A DNA stretch of 60,023 nucleotides from Desulfocurvus vexinensis DSM 17965 (GCF_000519125.1 NZ_JAEX01000018.1:1-60023); one strand, 5' to 3'; positions 8,800 through 18,246 are shown, counted from the first letter of the stretch. Notes: generated by a model from the letters alone, not told the origin. Numbers and translations: made by a program.

Positions 8800-9954
8800 G
8801 TGAAAAAACGGGTCCTGCACATCCACACCCTGCCCGTGGTCAGCGGGTCGGGCCTGAACACCTTCCTGTCCATGCGCGGGCTGGACCCCGCGCGCTGGGA
8901 GGCGGTGCTGGCCTGCGCCCCGGGCGGGCGGCTGGAGGACTTGGTGCGCGAGGCGGGCCTGGGCTTCGTGCCCGTGCCGGACCTGGTGCAGCCCGTGGAC
9001 CCGCTGCGCGACGTGCGCGCGGTGCTGACCCTGGCGGCGCATCTGCGCCGCGAGCGCTACGACGTGGTGCACACCCACAACTCCAAGGCCGGGTTCGTGG
9101 GGCGGCTGGCGGCGCGACTGGCCGGGTTTCCCCGCGTGGTGCACACGGTGCACGGGTTCGCCTTCCACGACAGCGAGCCCGCCCACCGCAGGGCGCTGTT
9201 CCGGGCCCTGGAGCGGCGCGCGGCGCGCTGGTGCGCGCGGATGATCTTCATCTCGCGTCCGCTCATGGACTGGGCCGCGCGCGAGAACATCGCCTGCCCC
9301 GGCGGGCACGCGCTGATCCCCAGCGGCATCGAGCTGGAGCGCTTCCGGCCCGTGGCGCCCGGGGAGCGCGAGCGGCTGCGCGCGCGCTGGGGCATCGCGC
9401 CGGGCGCGCCCGTGGCGGGCATCGTGGCCAAGCTCTGGGAGGGCAAGGGCCACGACACGCTGCTGGACGCCTTCGCCGCCGTGCGCCGCGAGCTGCCCGG
9501 GGCGGTGCTCATGGTCGTCGGCGAGGGGCATCTGCGGCCCGGGCTCGAAGCCCGCGCGGCGGCCCTGGGCCTGGACGGGGCCGTGGTGTTCACGGGCTTT
9601 CTGGACGACGTGACCCCCGCAGTGGGGGCGATGGATGTTTCGGTGCTGCCCTCGCTGTTCGAGGGCCTGGGCCGGGTGCTGCTGGAGGCCATGGCCATGG
9701 GCCTGCCGGTGGTGGCCTCGCGGGTGGGGGGCATCCCCGACGCGGTGGCCGACGGCCAGACGGGGCTGCTGGTGCCCCCGGGCGACGCCGGGGCCCTGGC
9801 CTCGGCCCTGTTGGCCGTGCTTGGCGACCCGGCCCTGGCGGCGCGCATGGGCGCCGCCGGGCGGGCGCGGGTGGACGAACGGTTCGGGGCGCGGGCCATG
9901 GCCGCGTCCATCGAGCGGGAGTATCTGACCCTGCTCGGGGAGGTTCAGGCATGA
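8800..9954 (+). CDS. GT4 family glycosyltransferase
   Basis: A 384-residue GT-B glycosyltransferase. It opens VKKRVLHIHTLPVVSGSGLNTF, has a TVHGFAFHD loop near residue 120, the donor-domain strand GIVAKLWEGKGHDTLLDAF, and EX7E in SLFEGLGRVLLEAMAMGLPVVASRVGGIPDAV. The latter resembles the EpsF/PelF-type GT4 group used in exopolysaccharide synthesis. The GTG at 8800 is preferred over a TTG at 8773 because GGGAGG lies about nine bases upstream and the conserved first strand starts right there. Its stop overlaps the WecA-like start as ATGA. Confidence 0.86.
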   Translation: MKKRVLHIHTLPVVSGSGLNTFLSMRGLDPARWEAVLACAPGGRLEDLVREAGLGFVPVPDLVQPVDPLRDVRAVLTLAAHLRRERYDVVHTHNSKAGFVGRLAARLAGFPRVVHTVHGFAFHDSEPAHRRALFRALERRAARWCARMIFISRPLMDWAARENIACPGGHALIPSGIELERFRPVAPGERERLRARWGIAPGAPVAGIVAKLWEGKGHDTLLDAFAAVRRELPGAVLMVVGEGHLRPGLEARAAALGLDGAVVFTGFLDDVTPAVGAMDVSVLPSLFEGLGRVLLEAMAMGLPVVASRVGGIPDAVADGQTGLLVPPGDAGALASALLAVLGDPALAARMGAAGRARVDERFGARAMAASIEREYLTLLGEVQA

Positions 9955-11189
9955 AGAGCGTGACGGGCAAGATCATCCTGGCCGGGGCCCTTGTGGTCCA
10001 GGCCCTGCCGACGGTGCGCGGCTATTATTTCGACGCCGGAATGCGCTGGCAGTACATCCTGCTGTTCGCCTTCCTTGTGGCCTACCTGGCCTCGCCGCTG
10101 TGCGCGGCCCTGGCCCGGCGCCTCAACGTCATGGACCGCCCGGACCTGCGCAAGATCCACAACCGCGCCACGCCGCTCTTTGGCGGGGTGGCGGTGTTCG
10201 TGGCCCTCAACGCCGCCTTGTTGATGAACGGGGTGCTGCTGCCGGGCATGGGCGTGCTCATGGCCGCCGGGGCGGTGATTTTCGCCGTCGGGCTGGTGGA
10301 CGACGTGCGCAGCCTTTCCCCGCGCGTGCGGCTGCTGATCCAGGTCGGCGTGTCGTTGCTGGTGATCGTCTGGGGCGGGCTGCACCTGACCGTGGCCGTG
10401 GGCGGGCCCTGGACGCTGTGGATCAACGTGCCGCTGACCCTGCTCTGGCTGGTGGGGCTGACCAACGCCATGAACTTCTTCGACGGCATCGACGGGCTGG
10501 CCGCTGGGTTGTCCATCATCACCTCGCTGTTCCTGGGCATCCTGGCCTTCAAGACCAACCAGCCCGCCCTGGGCTGGCTGGCCGTGGCCATTACCGGCTC
10601 CTGCCTGGGCTTCATGCCCTACAATTTCCTGCTCGGCCGCTCGGCGCTGCTGTTTCTGGGCGACGCGGGCAGCACCTATCTGGGCTTCATGCTCGCGGGG
10701 CTGGCCGTGCTGGGCGAGTGGTCCACCACCAGCCATTTCGTGTCCCTCACCGCGCCGGTGCTCATCTTCGGGGTGCTGATCTTCGACATGGTCTACATCA
10801 CCCTGTCGCGGATCAAGAACCGCCGGGTGCGCAACGTGTTCGGCCCCCTGGCCACCCCGGGGCGCGACCACCTGCACCACCGGCTGCTGTTCATGGGCTT
10901 CGCGCGCAAGGAGGCGGCCTTTGCCATCTTCACCATCGCCGTGTGCTTCGGGGTCAGCGCGCTGATCATCATGGACGGCCAGCCCGAGGACGCCGTGCTC
11001 GGCCTGCTCCAGGCCGGGCTGATCCTGGCGGTCATCGTGGCGCTGATGTGGAAGGGCCGCGACGTGCCGGGGGCGCGGCGCAAGGCGGCCGAGGCGCCGC
11101 TGCCCGCGCCCTGGTGCGCGCCCCTGCGCCCGCTGGATGTGGACGGCGCCACCCAGGGGCTCCGGCGCCTGGGCGAGCGCACCCACTAG
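9951..11189 (+). CDS. WecA/MraY-family undecaprenyl-phosphate sugar-1-phosphate transferase
   Basis: This integral membrane enzyme is predicted to start the lipid-linked glycan by moving a HexNAc-1-phosphate from UDP-HexNAc to undecaprenyl phosphate. The 412 residues contain about ten hydrophobic segments and the family's catalytic landmarks in order: MDRPDLRKIHNRATPLFGG (residues 59-77), the VDDVRS aspartates near 117, NFFDGIDGLAAG, FLGDAGSTYLGF and the cytoplasmic GRDHLHHRLL histidine loop. The ATG overlaps the upstream stop as ATGA. A cytoplasmic tail of about 40 residues follows the last membrane span. Its position among glycosyltransferases supports a role as initiating transferase; which HexNAc is used is unknown. 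Confidence 0.9.
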   Translation: MKSVTGKIILAGALVVQALPTVRGYYFDAGMRWQYILLFAFLVAYLASPLCAALARRLNVMDRPDLRKIHNRATPLFGGVAVFVALNAALLMNGVLLPGMGVLMAAGAVIFAVGLVDDVRSLSPRVRLLIQVGVSLLVIVWGGLHLTVAVGGPWTLWINVPLTLLWLVGLTNAMNFFDGIDGLAAGLSIITSLFLGILAFKTNQPALGWLAVAITGSCLGFMPYNFLLGRSALLFLGDAGSTYLGFMLAGLAVLGEWSTTSHFVSLTAPVLIFGVLIFDMVYITLSRIKNRRVRNVFGPLATPGRDHLHHRLLFMGFARKEAAFAIFTIAVCFGVSALIIMDGQPEDAVLGLLQAGLILAVIVALMWKGRDVPGARRKAAEAPLPAPWCAPLRPLDVDGATQGLRRLGERTH

Positions 11190-11372
11190 CCGCCCCGGGC
11201 AGCTTTTGCCGCCCTCGCCGGGCGCCTCGGGCGGGCGGCGGCACGAAAGCGCAGCGATGCCGGGGGCCTGGGGCGGGCGCCGCGCGCACGGGTTTGCTGG
11301 CCTGGACCTTGCAACGACGCCGGAAACCGGAACCGGGAGCCACCGCCGACCACGGAAACAAGGACGCCACGG

Positions 11373-12269
11373 ATGAACAGCCTGGACTTCTTCGGACTTC
11401 GCACCAAGCCCTTCGAGGGCAATACCAACGTGCGGTTCTTCTACATGAGCCAGGGCCACGGCGAGGCCCTGGCGCGCCTGCGCTACCTGGTGCGCGACCG
11501 CAACATGGGCATCGGCGTGCTCACCGGCGAGATCGGCAGCGGCAAGACCATCACCCGCTGCGTGCTGGAGCGCATGCTGGCCGTGTCGTCCTTCACCACC
11601 GTCAGCCTGGAGAGCTCCAACCTGCCCTTCGGGCATCTGGTGGCCGAGTTCGTGCGCCAGCTCTCGGGCGCGCCTATGGAGCTTGCGGGGCTGACCAAGT
11701 ACGAGCTGCTGTTCCGCTTCAAGAAGCTGGTCTGGGACAAGGTGGCCAGCAAGGGCGGGCATCTGGTGATCTTCCTGGACGAGGCCCAGCAGATGGCGCC
11801 GCGCACCCTGGACGAGCTCAAGAACCTGACCAACCTCTCCAGCGGCGGCGACAATTACCTGACCCTGATCCTGGTCGGCCAGCCCGAATTCCGCGATATC
11901 CTGAACGACCTGCCCCAGCTCGACCAGCGCGTGAGCCTGCGCTTCCACCTCAATTTCCTGGCCCGCGACGAGATGGGCCTCTACATCGCCCACCGCCTGC
12001 GCATGGCCGGGCTGCCCGAGGGCGCCACGCTTTTCGACGACGAGGCCTGCGCGCTGATCTACCGCGAGACCCAGGGCATCCCCCGGCTGGTGAACAGGAT
12101 CTGCAAGCTGTCCCTGGATCAGGCATATTCGTTGCAGCGGCGGTTCATCGGGGCGGACCTCGTGACGGGGATCATCGAGGACGTGCACCTGCAAAAGGGC
12201 GAGGACGGCACCTCGCGCGGACGGAAATGGTACTGCGCCGCCGGGACGGACGGCGCGCAGCTGGCCTAG
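11373..12269 (+). CDS. ExeA/GspA-type AAA ATPase of a polysaccharide/exosortase-type locus
   Basis: A 298-residue ATPase with Walker A GEIGSGKT at residues 52-59, Walker B LVIFLDEAQ near 130, and a sensor/lid region ending in IPRLVNRICKLSLDQAY. The start MNSLDFFGLRTKPFEGN is the hallmark of the ExeA-like group that accompanies type II secretion and, in many bacteria, EPS clusters linked to exosortase (XrtA-associated ATPase). Here it sits between the WecA-like gene and the export genes, so a role in assembly or secretion of the glycan is likely. No exosortase or PEP-CTERM gene is visible in the window. A gap of 183 bases precedes it with no clear terminator. Confidence 0.83.
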   Translation: MNSLDFFGLRTKPFEGNTNVRFFYMSQGHGEALARLRYLVRDRNMGIGVLTGEIGSGKTITRCVLERMLAVSSFTTVSLESSNLPFGHLVAEFVRQLSGAPMELAGLTKYELLFRFKKLVWDKVASKGGHLVIFLDEAQQMAPRTLDELKNLTNLSSGGDNYLTLILVGQPEFRDILNDLPQLDQRVSLRFHLNFLARDEMGLYIAHRLRMAGLPEGATLFDDEACALIYRETQGIPRLVNRICKLSLDQAYSLQRRFIGADLVTGIIEDVHLQKGEDGTSRGRKWYCAAGTDGAQLA

Positions 12270-12376
12270 CCGGCTGCTGAAAAATCAAACTTCGCAGGTC
12301 GTCGAAGAACGGCCTGCGAGGCGGCCCGGCCCCGGGCGGCGGGCCCCCTCGCCACAGGACGTGCGAGCAGGGGAAC

Positions 12377-13435
12377 ATGGAAAGCAATTTCAGCATTTTC
12401 GACCTGGAGCGCAGGAAGCAGGAACTGGCCAGGGAGCAGGGCTCCCGGGCCGGTGCGCCCGCTGGCGTCCCGCAGCCGGGCCCCGCAGGGCCCGGGGCCG
12501 AGGCCGAGGGCGCCCTGTCCGTGGCCGGGCTGCCCGGTGCCCTGGGCCTGGCCCTGGAGGGCATCGTGCGTGCCGTGCGCGGCGGGCAGGAGCCCGACCC
12601 CGCGCCCCTGGTGGCCGCCCTGGCCCGGGCCGTGGACGCCGCCCAGCCCGACCGCCTCTACGAGCACGCGGCCCTGGCCTGCTCCGGCGCCGGGCATGTG
12701 GAGCGCGCCGTGTTCACGGCCCTGGCCGCCCTGAAGATCGGCGCGGGGCTGGCCTTCGGGCCTGAGCGGCTCATGCGCCTGGGCCTGACGGCCCTGTGGC
12801 ACGACATCGGCCTGTGCCGCCTGCCCGAGCGCCTGGCCCTGGCCTCCGACCCCCAGGGCCCCCAAAGCCCGCAGGACAAGGCCAAGCTGCGCACCCTGCC
12901 CCAGGTCAGCGCCCAGATTGTCAGCCGCATGGGCCCGGAGTTCGCCCCCGTGGCCGAGGCCGTGGCCCAGGTCGGCGAGCGCGTGGACGGCAGCGGGCAT
13001 CCTGCCGGGCTGCGCGACAAGCAGATTTCCGAGGCCGCGGCCATCGTCGGGCTGGTGGCGCACATCATCTCCCTGCGCCAGCCCCTGGCCCGGGCCAACC
13101 CCTACCTGCAGCCCGGGGCCATCCGCCAGGTGGTCAACGCCGAGAAGCAGCGCTTCCCGCGCCGGGTGCTCAAGGAATTCCTGGACCAGATCTCCCTGTT
13201 TCCCGTGGGCACCCTGGTGCGGCTGAACAACGACTCCATCGGGCGGGTCGTGGCCACCTTCAGGAGCCAGCCCATGCGCCCGACCATCGAGCTGCTCTAC
13301 GACGGCCTGGGCAAGCGCAAGGACGCGCCCAAGGTCGTGCACCTGTCCAGCTTCCCCCTGCTGCACGTGGTGGGCGAGGTGGACGCCGCGCAGCTGGCCG
13401 GGGCCCGGGCCCAGGCGCCCCAGGAGGCCCCATGA
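12377..13435 (+). CDS. Degenerate HD-GYP-like domain protein in the polysaccharide operon
   Basis: A 352-residue cytoplasmic protein. After a variable Ala/Pro-rich N-terminus, residues about 90-250 follow the HD-GYP pattern: WHDIGLCRLPERL (the HD pair), LPQVSAQIVSRM where the family has HPxxS, and QVGERVDGSGHPAGL where the family has HHExxDGxGYP. The second and third histidine ligands are thus lost, and GYP is GHP. Catalytic c-di-GMP hydrolysis is therefore doubtful; binding or a scaffold role is possible. The last 100 residues resemble the tail that follows the HD-GYP core in related proteins. The gene ends in an ATGA overlap with the Wza-like gene, which ties it to export. Confidence 0.7.
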   Translation: MESNFSIFDLERRKQELAREQGSRAGAPAGVPQPGPAGPGAEAEGALSVAGLPGALGLALEGIVRAVRGGQEPDPAPLVAALARAVDAAQPDRLYEHAALACSGAGHVERAVFTALAALKIGAGLAFGPERLMRLGLTALWHDIGLCRLPERLALASDPQGPQSPQDKAKLRTLPQVSAQIVSRMGPEFAPVAEAVAQVGERVDGSGHPAGLRDKQISEAAAIVGLVAHIISLRQPLARANPYLQPGAIRQVVNAEKQRFPRRVLKEFLDQISLFPVGTLVRLNNDSIGRVVATFRSQPMRPTIELLYDGLGKRKDAPKVVHLSSFPLLHVVGEVDAAQLAGARAQAPQEAP

Positions 13436-14589
13436 GCCGCCGCGCGCCGCGTCGTCTGCCGTGGCTGGCCGCCGGGCTGGCCGCCCTGGCCTGGGCGCTG
13501 CTGGCCGCAGGCTGCGGCGGCACCCTGGCCGCCAAGGGCACCCCCGTGGCCGAGGTGCAGAGCCTGCACGTGGAGCGCCGGGCCCTGGCCGAGCGCTCCC
13601 AGGCCGAGCGCGAGGAGCTGGAGCGCATGAGCGCCGCCACGCAGAACAGCGTGTTCAAGACCGTGGACGGCCTGCCCGAGTACCGCATCGGGCCGCTGGA
13701 CGTGCTGGAGATCGCCTCGCGCTTCGGCGAGGAGGTCCGCGTGGCCGAGGTGGTGGTCAACAACCGCGGGCTCATTTCCTATTCCTTCGTGGACGACCTG
13801 CCCGTGGCCGGGCTTACGGCCAGCGAGACCGACGAGCTTTTGACCCAGCGCCTGGGCGACTACCTGCGCAACCCGCGCATCGACGTGCTGGTCAAGGAGC
13901 ACCGCAGCCGCAAGGCCTCGCTGCTGGGCGAGGTGGCCTCCCTGCGCCAGACCAATTCCAACGTGGCCCTGCCCAGCGGCAAGATCACCCTGACCGGGCG
14001 CACGACCCTGGTGGAACTCATCTCGCGCGCCAGCGGCTACACCCAGAGCGCCGACCTGCGCAACGTGCGCCTGATCCGGGACGGCAGGTCCTACGACATC
14101 AACGTCTACGACATCATCGAGCAGGGCAAGGACTGGCTGAACGTGGTCATCGACGATGGCGACGTGGTGGACATCCCCGAGCTGCCCGAGGGCGGGCGCA
14201 AGGTCTTCGTCATGGGCGAGGTGGCCTACCAGGGCGTGTACGACGTGAAGAAGGCCGACACCCTGCTGGCGGCCCTGGCCGTGGCGGGCATGCCCACCCG
14301 CCAGGGGCGCAAGGAGAGCACGCTGGTGGTGCGGCCCGACCCCGCCGGGGGCACCCCGCTGGTCATGTCCGCCAACGTGTCGCGGCTGCTGGAGCAGGGC
14401 GACCTGTCCCAGAACGTGACCCTGCGCGAGGGCGATATGGTCTACGTGCCGCGCGAGATCATCGGCGACATCAACGAGTGGATCGTCAACCACACCCCGC
14501 TGCTGGACTTCATCATCGAATACCCCAAGGGCGTGCAGGACGTGTACTTCTATCGCAACTACCTGAAGCTCGACAGCAAGAAGCAATAG
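13432..14589 (+). CDS. Polysaccharide export lipoprotein, Wza/KpsD family (SLBB domains)
   Basis: A 385-residue outer-membrane export protein. The N-terminus has a charged start, a hydrophobic stretch and the lipobox LLAAGC, cut before Cys near residue 26. A Poly_export (BexD/CtrA/VexA-like) domain begins at YRIGPLDVLEI and is followed by SLBB-type beta-grasp repeats, for example KITLTGRTTLVELISRASGYT and RKVFVMGEVAYQGVYDVKKADTLLAAL (given here as landmarks near the middle and the last third). It would form the periplasm-to-surface channel for the glycan made by the upstream enzymes and work with the Wzc-like protein seven bases downstream. Its start overlaps the previous stop as ATGA. Confidence 0.9.
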   Translation: MSRRAPRRLPWLAAGLAALAWALLAAGCGGTLAAKGTPVAEVQSLHVERRALAERSQAEREELERMSAATQNSVFKTVDGLPEYRIGPLDVLEIASRFGEEVRVAEVVVNNRGLISYSFVDDLPVAGLTASETDELLTQRLGDYLRNPRIDVLVKEHRSRKASLLGEVASLRQTNSNVALPSGKITLTGRTTLVELISRASGYTQSADLRNVRLIRDGRSYDINVYDIIEQGKDWLNVVIDDGDVVDIPELPEGGRKVFVMGEVAYQGVYDVKKADTLLAALAVAGMPTRQGRKESTLVVRPDPAGGTPLVMSANVSRLLEQGDLSQNVTLREGDMVYVPREIIGDINEWIVNHTPLLDFIIEYPKGVQDVYFYRNYLKLDSKKQ

Positions 14590-14595
14590 GCCGCC

Positions 14596-16737
14596 GTGGA
14601 ACAGTACGACGTGAACCTGCGCGAATACTGGCGCATCTTCCGCAAGCGCAAGATCACCGTGCTGCTGGCCACGGTGCTGCTGGGCGCGGCCAGCGCGGCG
14701 TTTGCCGTGTTCCTGGGGCCGCCGCCGCTGTTCGAGTCCATCTGCAGCGTGCAGTTCTCGCGCGAGCAGCCCGTGGAGGGCGTCTACGAGCAGACCGTCT
14801 CCTGGGGCGCCGAAACCAGCCTGCAGGCCCAGATATCGCTCATGACCAGCTACCAGGTCATGCAGGAGGTGGCCGAGCGCCTGGGGTCCGTACCCCCGGG
14901 GCTGACCGAGGCCGACCTCCAGCGCCAGCCCGGCCATGCCCAGGTCATCGACGCCCTGCGGGGCCGGGTCAGCGTCTTTCGCGAGCGCAACACCAACATC
15001 ATCAACATCGCCGCCACGGACCCCGACCCGCGCATGGCCCAGCGCACGGCGGACACCGTGGCCCAGACCTACCAGGACTTCTACCTGCGCGACCAGGGCC
15101 GCCGCCAGCAGCGCGCCCTGGCCTACCTCGCCTCCGAGCTGGACAAGACCCGCGCCGAGCTGCGCACCGCCGAGGACGAGTTCAACGACTTCACCCGCGT
15201 GCACCAGCTGGTGTCCATCGACCTGCAAGGCGAAGGGCTGCTCACGCGCACCCGCGAGCTCCAGGCCGCCCGCCAGGAGGCCGAGACCGCCAGCGCCGAG
15301 CTGGGCGAGCTGCTGGTGCGCCTGGAGCGCTTCGTGGACGCGCCCACGGGCTACGGCGGCGACCTGTATTCCACCTACGCCAACGCCGAGTACGAGACCG
15401 TGCGCGCCCGGCTGGTGGAAGACCTGCTGGCCCGCGACAGCCTGCTGGAGGAGTACACCCCGAGCCACCCCACCGTGGTGGCCATGAACCGGCGCATCGT
15501 GGAGACCGCGCGCAAGATGGCCGTGGTCGCCCAGGCCCAGCGCGCCAGCCTGGCCAACCAGATGCAGCGCCAGGAGCGCGCCCTGGCCGAGGTCGAGGAC
15601 AAGATCAACGTGCTCATGGAGCGCCGCCTGACCTACGAGCGCCATCAGCGCCGCGTGGAGTCGTACAACGCCAAGGTGGCCATGCTGGAGGAGAAGAACC
15701 GCGAGGCCGCCCTGCGCCAGGCCGAGAAGCCCGACGAGGTGCGCATCGTCAAGCCCGCGTTTCTGCCCTCCACGCCCGTCAACCCGCCCAAGGTGGCGGC
15801 CATCGCCTCCATCGGCGTGTTCGTGGGGCTCATCCTGGGCATGATCGCGGCCCTGGTGCGCGAGGCCTTCGACACCTCCGTCGGCGCCACCGACGAGGTG
15901 GAGGAGACCGTGGGCGCCAAGGTGGTGGGCGTCATCCCCGACGAGGGCATCCGCGAGATCCGCGAGCTGCTGCGCGAGGGGCGCATGCGCGCCGACGGCT
16001 CGCCCCTGCGCCAGACCATGCACCTGGTCTCGCATTTCGTGCCCAAGTCCATGGTCGCCGAGAGCTTCCGCGCGCTGCGCATCAACGTGCAGTTCCTGGG
16101 CAAGGAGCGCGGCATCAAGACCCTGGCCGTGACCAGCGCCACCCCCCAGGAGGGCAAGACCGTGGTCTCGGTCAACCTGGCCGTGAGCATGGCCCAGGCG
16201 GGCAAGCGCGTGCTGCTCGTGGGCGCGGACCTGCGCAAGCCCATGGTTTCCGAGGCCTTCGGGGTGGACCTGAGCCCCGGCTTGACGGACATCCTGCTGG
16301 GCAACTATTTCTGGCGCGACGCCATCAAGACCATCACCGACCTCATGCTCGGCGAGATGGGCATCGACGACGTGATGGCCAACCCCGGGCTGGACAACCT
16401 GCACCTGATCACCGCGGGCACGACCTACGCCAACCCCTCGGAACTCATCGAGTCCAAGCTGCTGGGCGAATTCCTGGCCGAGGTGCGCCGCGAGTACGAC
16501 GTGGTGGTGCTCGACACGGCGCCCATCCTCTCCACGGCGGACCTTTCGGTGCTGGGCACCCTGGTGGACGGCGTGCTGCTGGTCTACCGCGTGGGCGGGG
16601 TCTCGCGCGAGCTGTTGCGCCGCGCGGCGGGCGAGCTGGTACGCGTGCGTTCCAACCTGCTGGGCGTTGTGCTCAATGGCATGAAGGCCGGGGCCACCCC
16701 CGACTTCGAGGACTTCAAGGCCTTCAAGTACTACTAG
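14596..16737 (+). CDS. Wzc/GumC-type polysaccharide co-polymerase with BY-kinase domain
   Basis: A 713-residue inner-membrane protein that sets chain length and couples polymerisation to export. It has a short cytoplasmic N-terminus, TM1 (about 23-43), a long periplasmic coiled-coil region, TM2 (about 398-420) and a C-terminal tyrosine-kinase domain. Walker A is TSATPQEGKT near residue 512 and Walker B is VVLDTAPIL. The Walker A-prime reads LLVGADLRKP where BY-kinases normally have a DxD, so the first Asp is Gly. The C-terminus has only two adjacent tyrosines instead of a tyrosine cluster. The start is GTG with a weak Shine-Dalgarno. Transport function is well supported; kinase activity is uncertain. 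Confidence 0.9.
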   Translation: MEQYDVNLREYWRIFRKRKITVLLATVLLGAASAAFAVFLGPPPLFESICSVQFSREQPVEGVYEQTVSWGAETSLQAQISLMTSYQVMQEVAERLGSVPPGLTEADLQRQPGHAQVIDALRGRVSVFRERNTNIINIAATDPDPRMAQRTADTVAQTYQDFYLRDQGRRQQRALAYLASELDKTRAELRTAEDEFNDFTRVHQLVSIDLQGEGLLTRTRELQAARQEAETASAELGELLVRLERFVDAPTGYGGDLYSTYANAEYETVRARLVEDLLARDSLLEEYTPSHPTVVAMNRRIVETARKMAVVAQAQRASLANQMQRQERALAEVEDKINVLMERRLTYERHQRRVESYNAKVAMLEEKNREAALRQAEKPDEVRIVKPAFLPSTPVNPPKVAAIASIGVFVGLILGMIAALVREAFDTSVGATDEVEETVGAKVVGVIPDEGIREIRELLREGRMRADGSPLRQTMHLVSHFVPKSMVAESFRALRINVQFLGKERGIKTLAVTSATPQEGKTVVSVNLAVSMAQAGKRVLLVGADLRKPMVSEAFGVDLSPGLTDILLGNYFWRDAIKTITDLMLGEMGIDDVMANPGLDNLHLITAGTTYANPSELIESKLLGEFLAEVRREYDVVVLDTAPILSTADLSVLGTLVDGVLLVYRVGGVSRELLRRAAGELVRVRSNLLGVVLNGMKAGATPDFEDFKAFKYY

Positions 16738-16770
16738 GCGCGCGGGCGCGCCGTGCCCCGGGGGCCGACC

Positions 16771-18246
16771 ATGGCGCAGGACTTCATCGGGCCGGGCGGA
16801 CGCGGCCCCTCCCTGGTGCAGCTGGCCCTGCCGCTGCTCATCCTGCTGCCGCTGGCCCTGGCCTTCGGCTGGTTTTTGCCGCACCTTTCGCCCACCCGGG
16901 CCATGGCCTTCGGCGGCGGGCTGGCCCTGCTGGCCGTGTGCCTGTTCAGCACGCGGGCGGCGCTGCTGATCGTCGTCTTCTCCATGCTCCTGGGCCCGGA
17001 GTTCAACGTGGGCGGGCTGTCCGCCCAGGGCACCCTGGGCCGCGGCGTGACCCTGCGCATCAACGATTTCGTGCTGCTGGTGGTGGGCTTCGGCTGGCTG
17101 GCCAAGATGGCCATCGACAAGCGCCTGGGCCTGTTCCTCAGGACGCCCCTGAACATGCCCATCGCCCTGTACACCCTGGTCTGCGTGCTCAGCTCCGCCC
17201 TGGGCACGGTCATGGACCGCGTGGTCATCAAGTCCACCTTCTTCTACGTTCTCAAGTACTTCGAGTACATGTTCGTCTACTTCATGGTCGTGAACCACCT
17301 GCGCACCCGGCGCGACATGGAGCTGTTCCTGTGGGCCCTGCTGGCCACCTGCGTGGCGGCCTCGCTGGTGGGCATCGCCCAGATTCCCGGCGGCGGGCGC
17401 ATCACCGCGCCCTTCGAGGGCGACCAGGGCGAGCCCAACACCTTCGGCGGCTACCTGGTGTTCATGGTCGCCCTGGCCTCGGGGCTTCTGGCCAACACGG
17501 CCTCCCTGCGCCGCCGCCTGGGGCTGGGGCTGGTCATCGTGCTGGCCCTGGCGCCGCTGCTGCATACGGGCTCGCGCGGGTCGTACCTCGGGCTGGTGGG
17601 GGCCATGGGCATGCTCGTGCTGCTCACGCGGCGCAAGGCCCTGGCCCTGGGCGTGGCGGCCCTGGGGCTTTTTGCGGTGCTGCTGCTTGCGCCGGACATC
17701 GCGCGCGAGCGCGTGGAGTTCACCTTCGAGCAGGGCAAGGCCCGGGCCGACGTGGAGGAGGTCATGGGCGTGAAGCTCGACACGTCCTCGTCGGAGCGCA
17801 TCAAGAGCTGGAAGGACGTGGCCGTGGACGTGCTGGAACACCCCATCCTGGGCTACGGGGTCACGGGCTACAAGTTCATCGACGGTCAGTATTTCCGGGT
17901 GGTCATCGAAACGGGGCTGGTGGGCCTGGCGCTGTTCGCGTTTTTGCTTGTCCGGGCCTGGGTGGTGGCCCAGGGGGTGTTCTCCCGGGCCCGCGACGAG
18001 CTGGAGCGCGGGCTGTGCATGGGCTTCCTGGCGGGCTTCGCCGGGCTGCTGGTCCACGCCCTGTCGGCCAACACCTTCATCATCGGTCGGATCATGGAGC
18101 CGTTCTGGTTCGTGCTGGGCATGGTGGTCATGATCCCCCGGCTGGTGGACGCCCGGGGGCGGCGCCTGTGGGCGGCAGCCCCGGAGCCCGCCCCGGTGTC
18201 CGCCCCGGACGCTGGTCCCGCACCCGGCCCCGCACCGCGCGGCTAG
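16771..18246 (+). CDS. O-antigen ligase/polymerase-like membrane protein (Wzy/WaaL family)
   Basis: A 491-residue protein with roughly a dozen membrane spans and a large periplasmic loop, the architecture of Wzy polymerases and WaaL ligases. The HTGSRGSYLGLVGAMGML stretch after residue 265 matches the conserved loop-helix region of the O-antigen ligase domain. The loop around 310-355 contains the ERIKSWKDVAVDVLEHPILGYG pattern typical of the family's second half. In this context polymerisation of the repeat unit is most likely. I prefer the ATG at 16771, behind a GGGGG stretch; a GTG at 16753 is an alternative. It is the last gene of the cluster and is followed by a strong terminator. Confidence 0.85.
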   Translation: MAQDFIGPGGRGPSLVQLALPLLILLPLALAFGWFLPHLSPTRAMAFGGGLALLAVCLFSTRAALLIVVFSMLLGPEFNVGGLSAQGTLGRGVTLRINDFVLLVVGFGWLAKMAIDKRLGLFLRTPLNMPIALYTLVCVLSSALGTVMDRVVIKSTFFYVLKYFEYMFVYFMVVNHLRTRRDMELFLWALLATCVAASLVGIAQIPGGGRITAPFEGDQGEPNTFGGYLVFMVALASGLLANTASLRRRLGLGLVIVLALAPLLHTGSRGSYLGLVGAMGMLVLLTRRKALALGVAALGLFAVLLLAPDIARERVEFTFEQGKARADVEEVMGVKLDTSSSERIKSWKDVAVDVLEHPILGYGVTGYKFIDGQYFRVVIETGLVGLALFAFLLVRAWVVAQGVFSRARDELERGLCMGFLAGFAGLLVHALSANTFIIGRIMEPFWFVLGMVVMIPRLVDARGRRLWAAAPEPAPVSAPDAGPAPGPAPRG

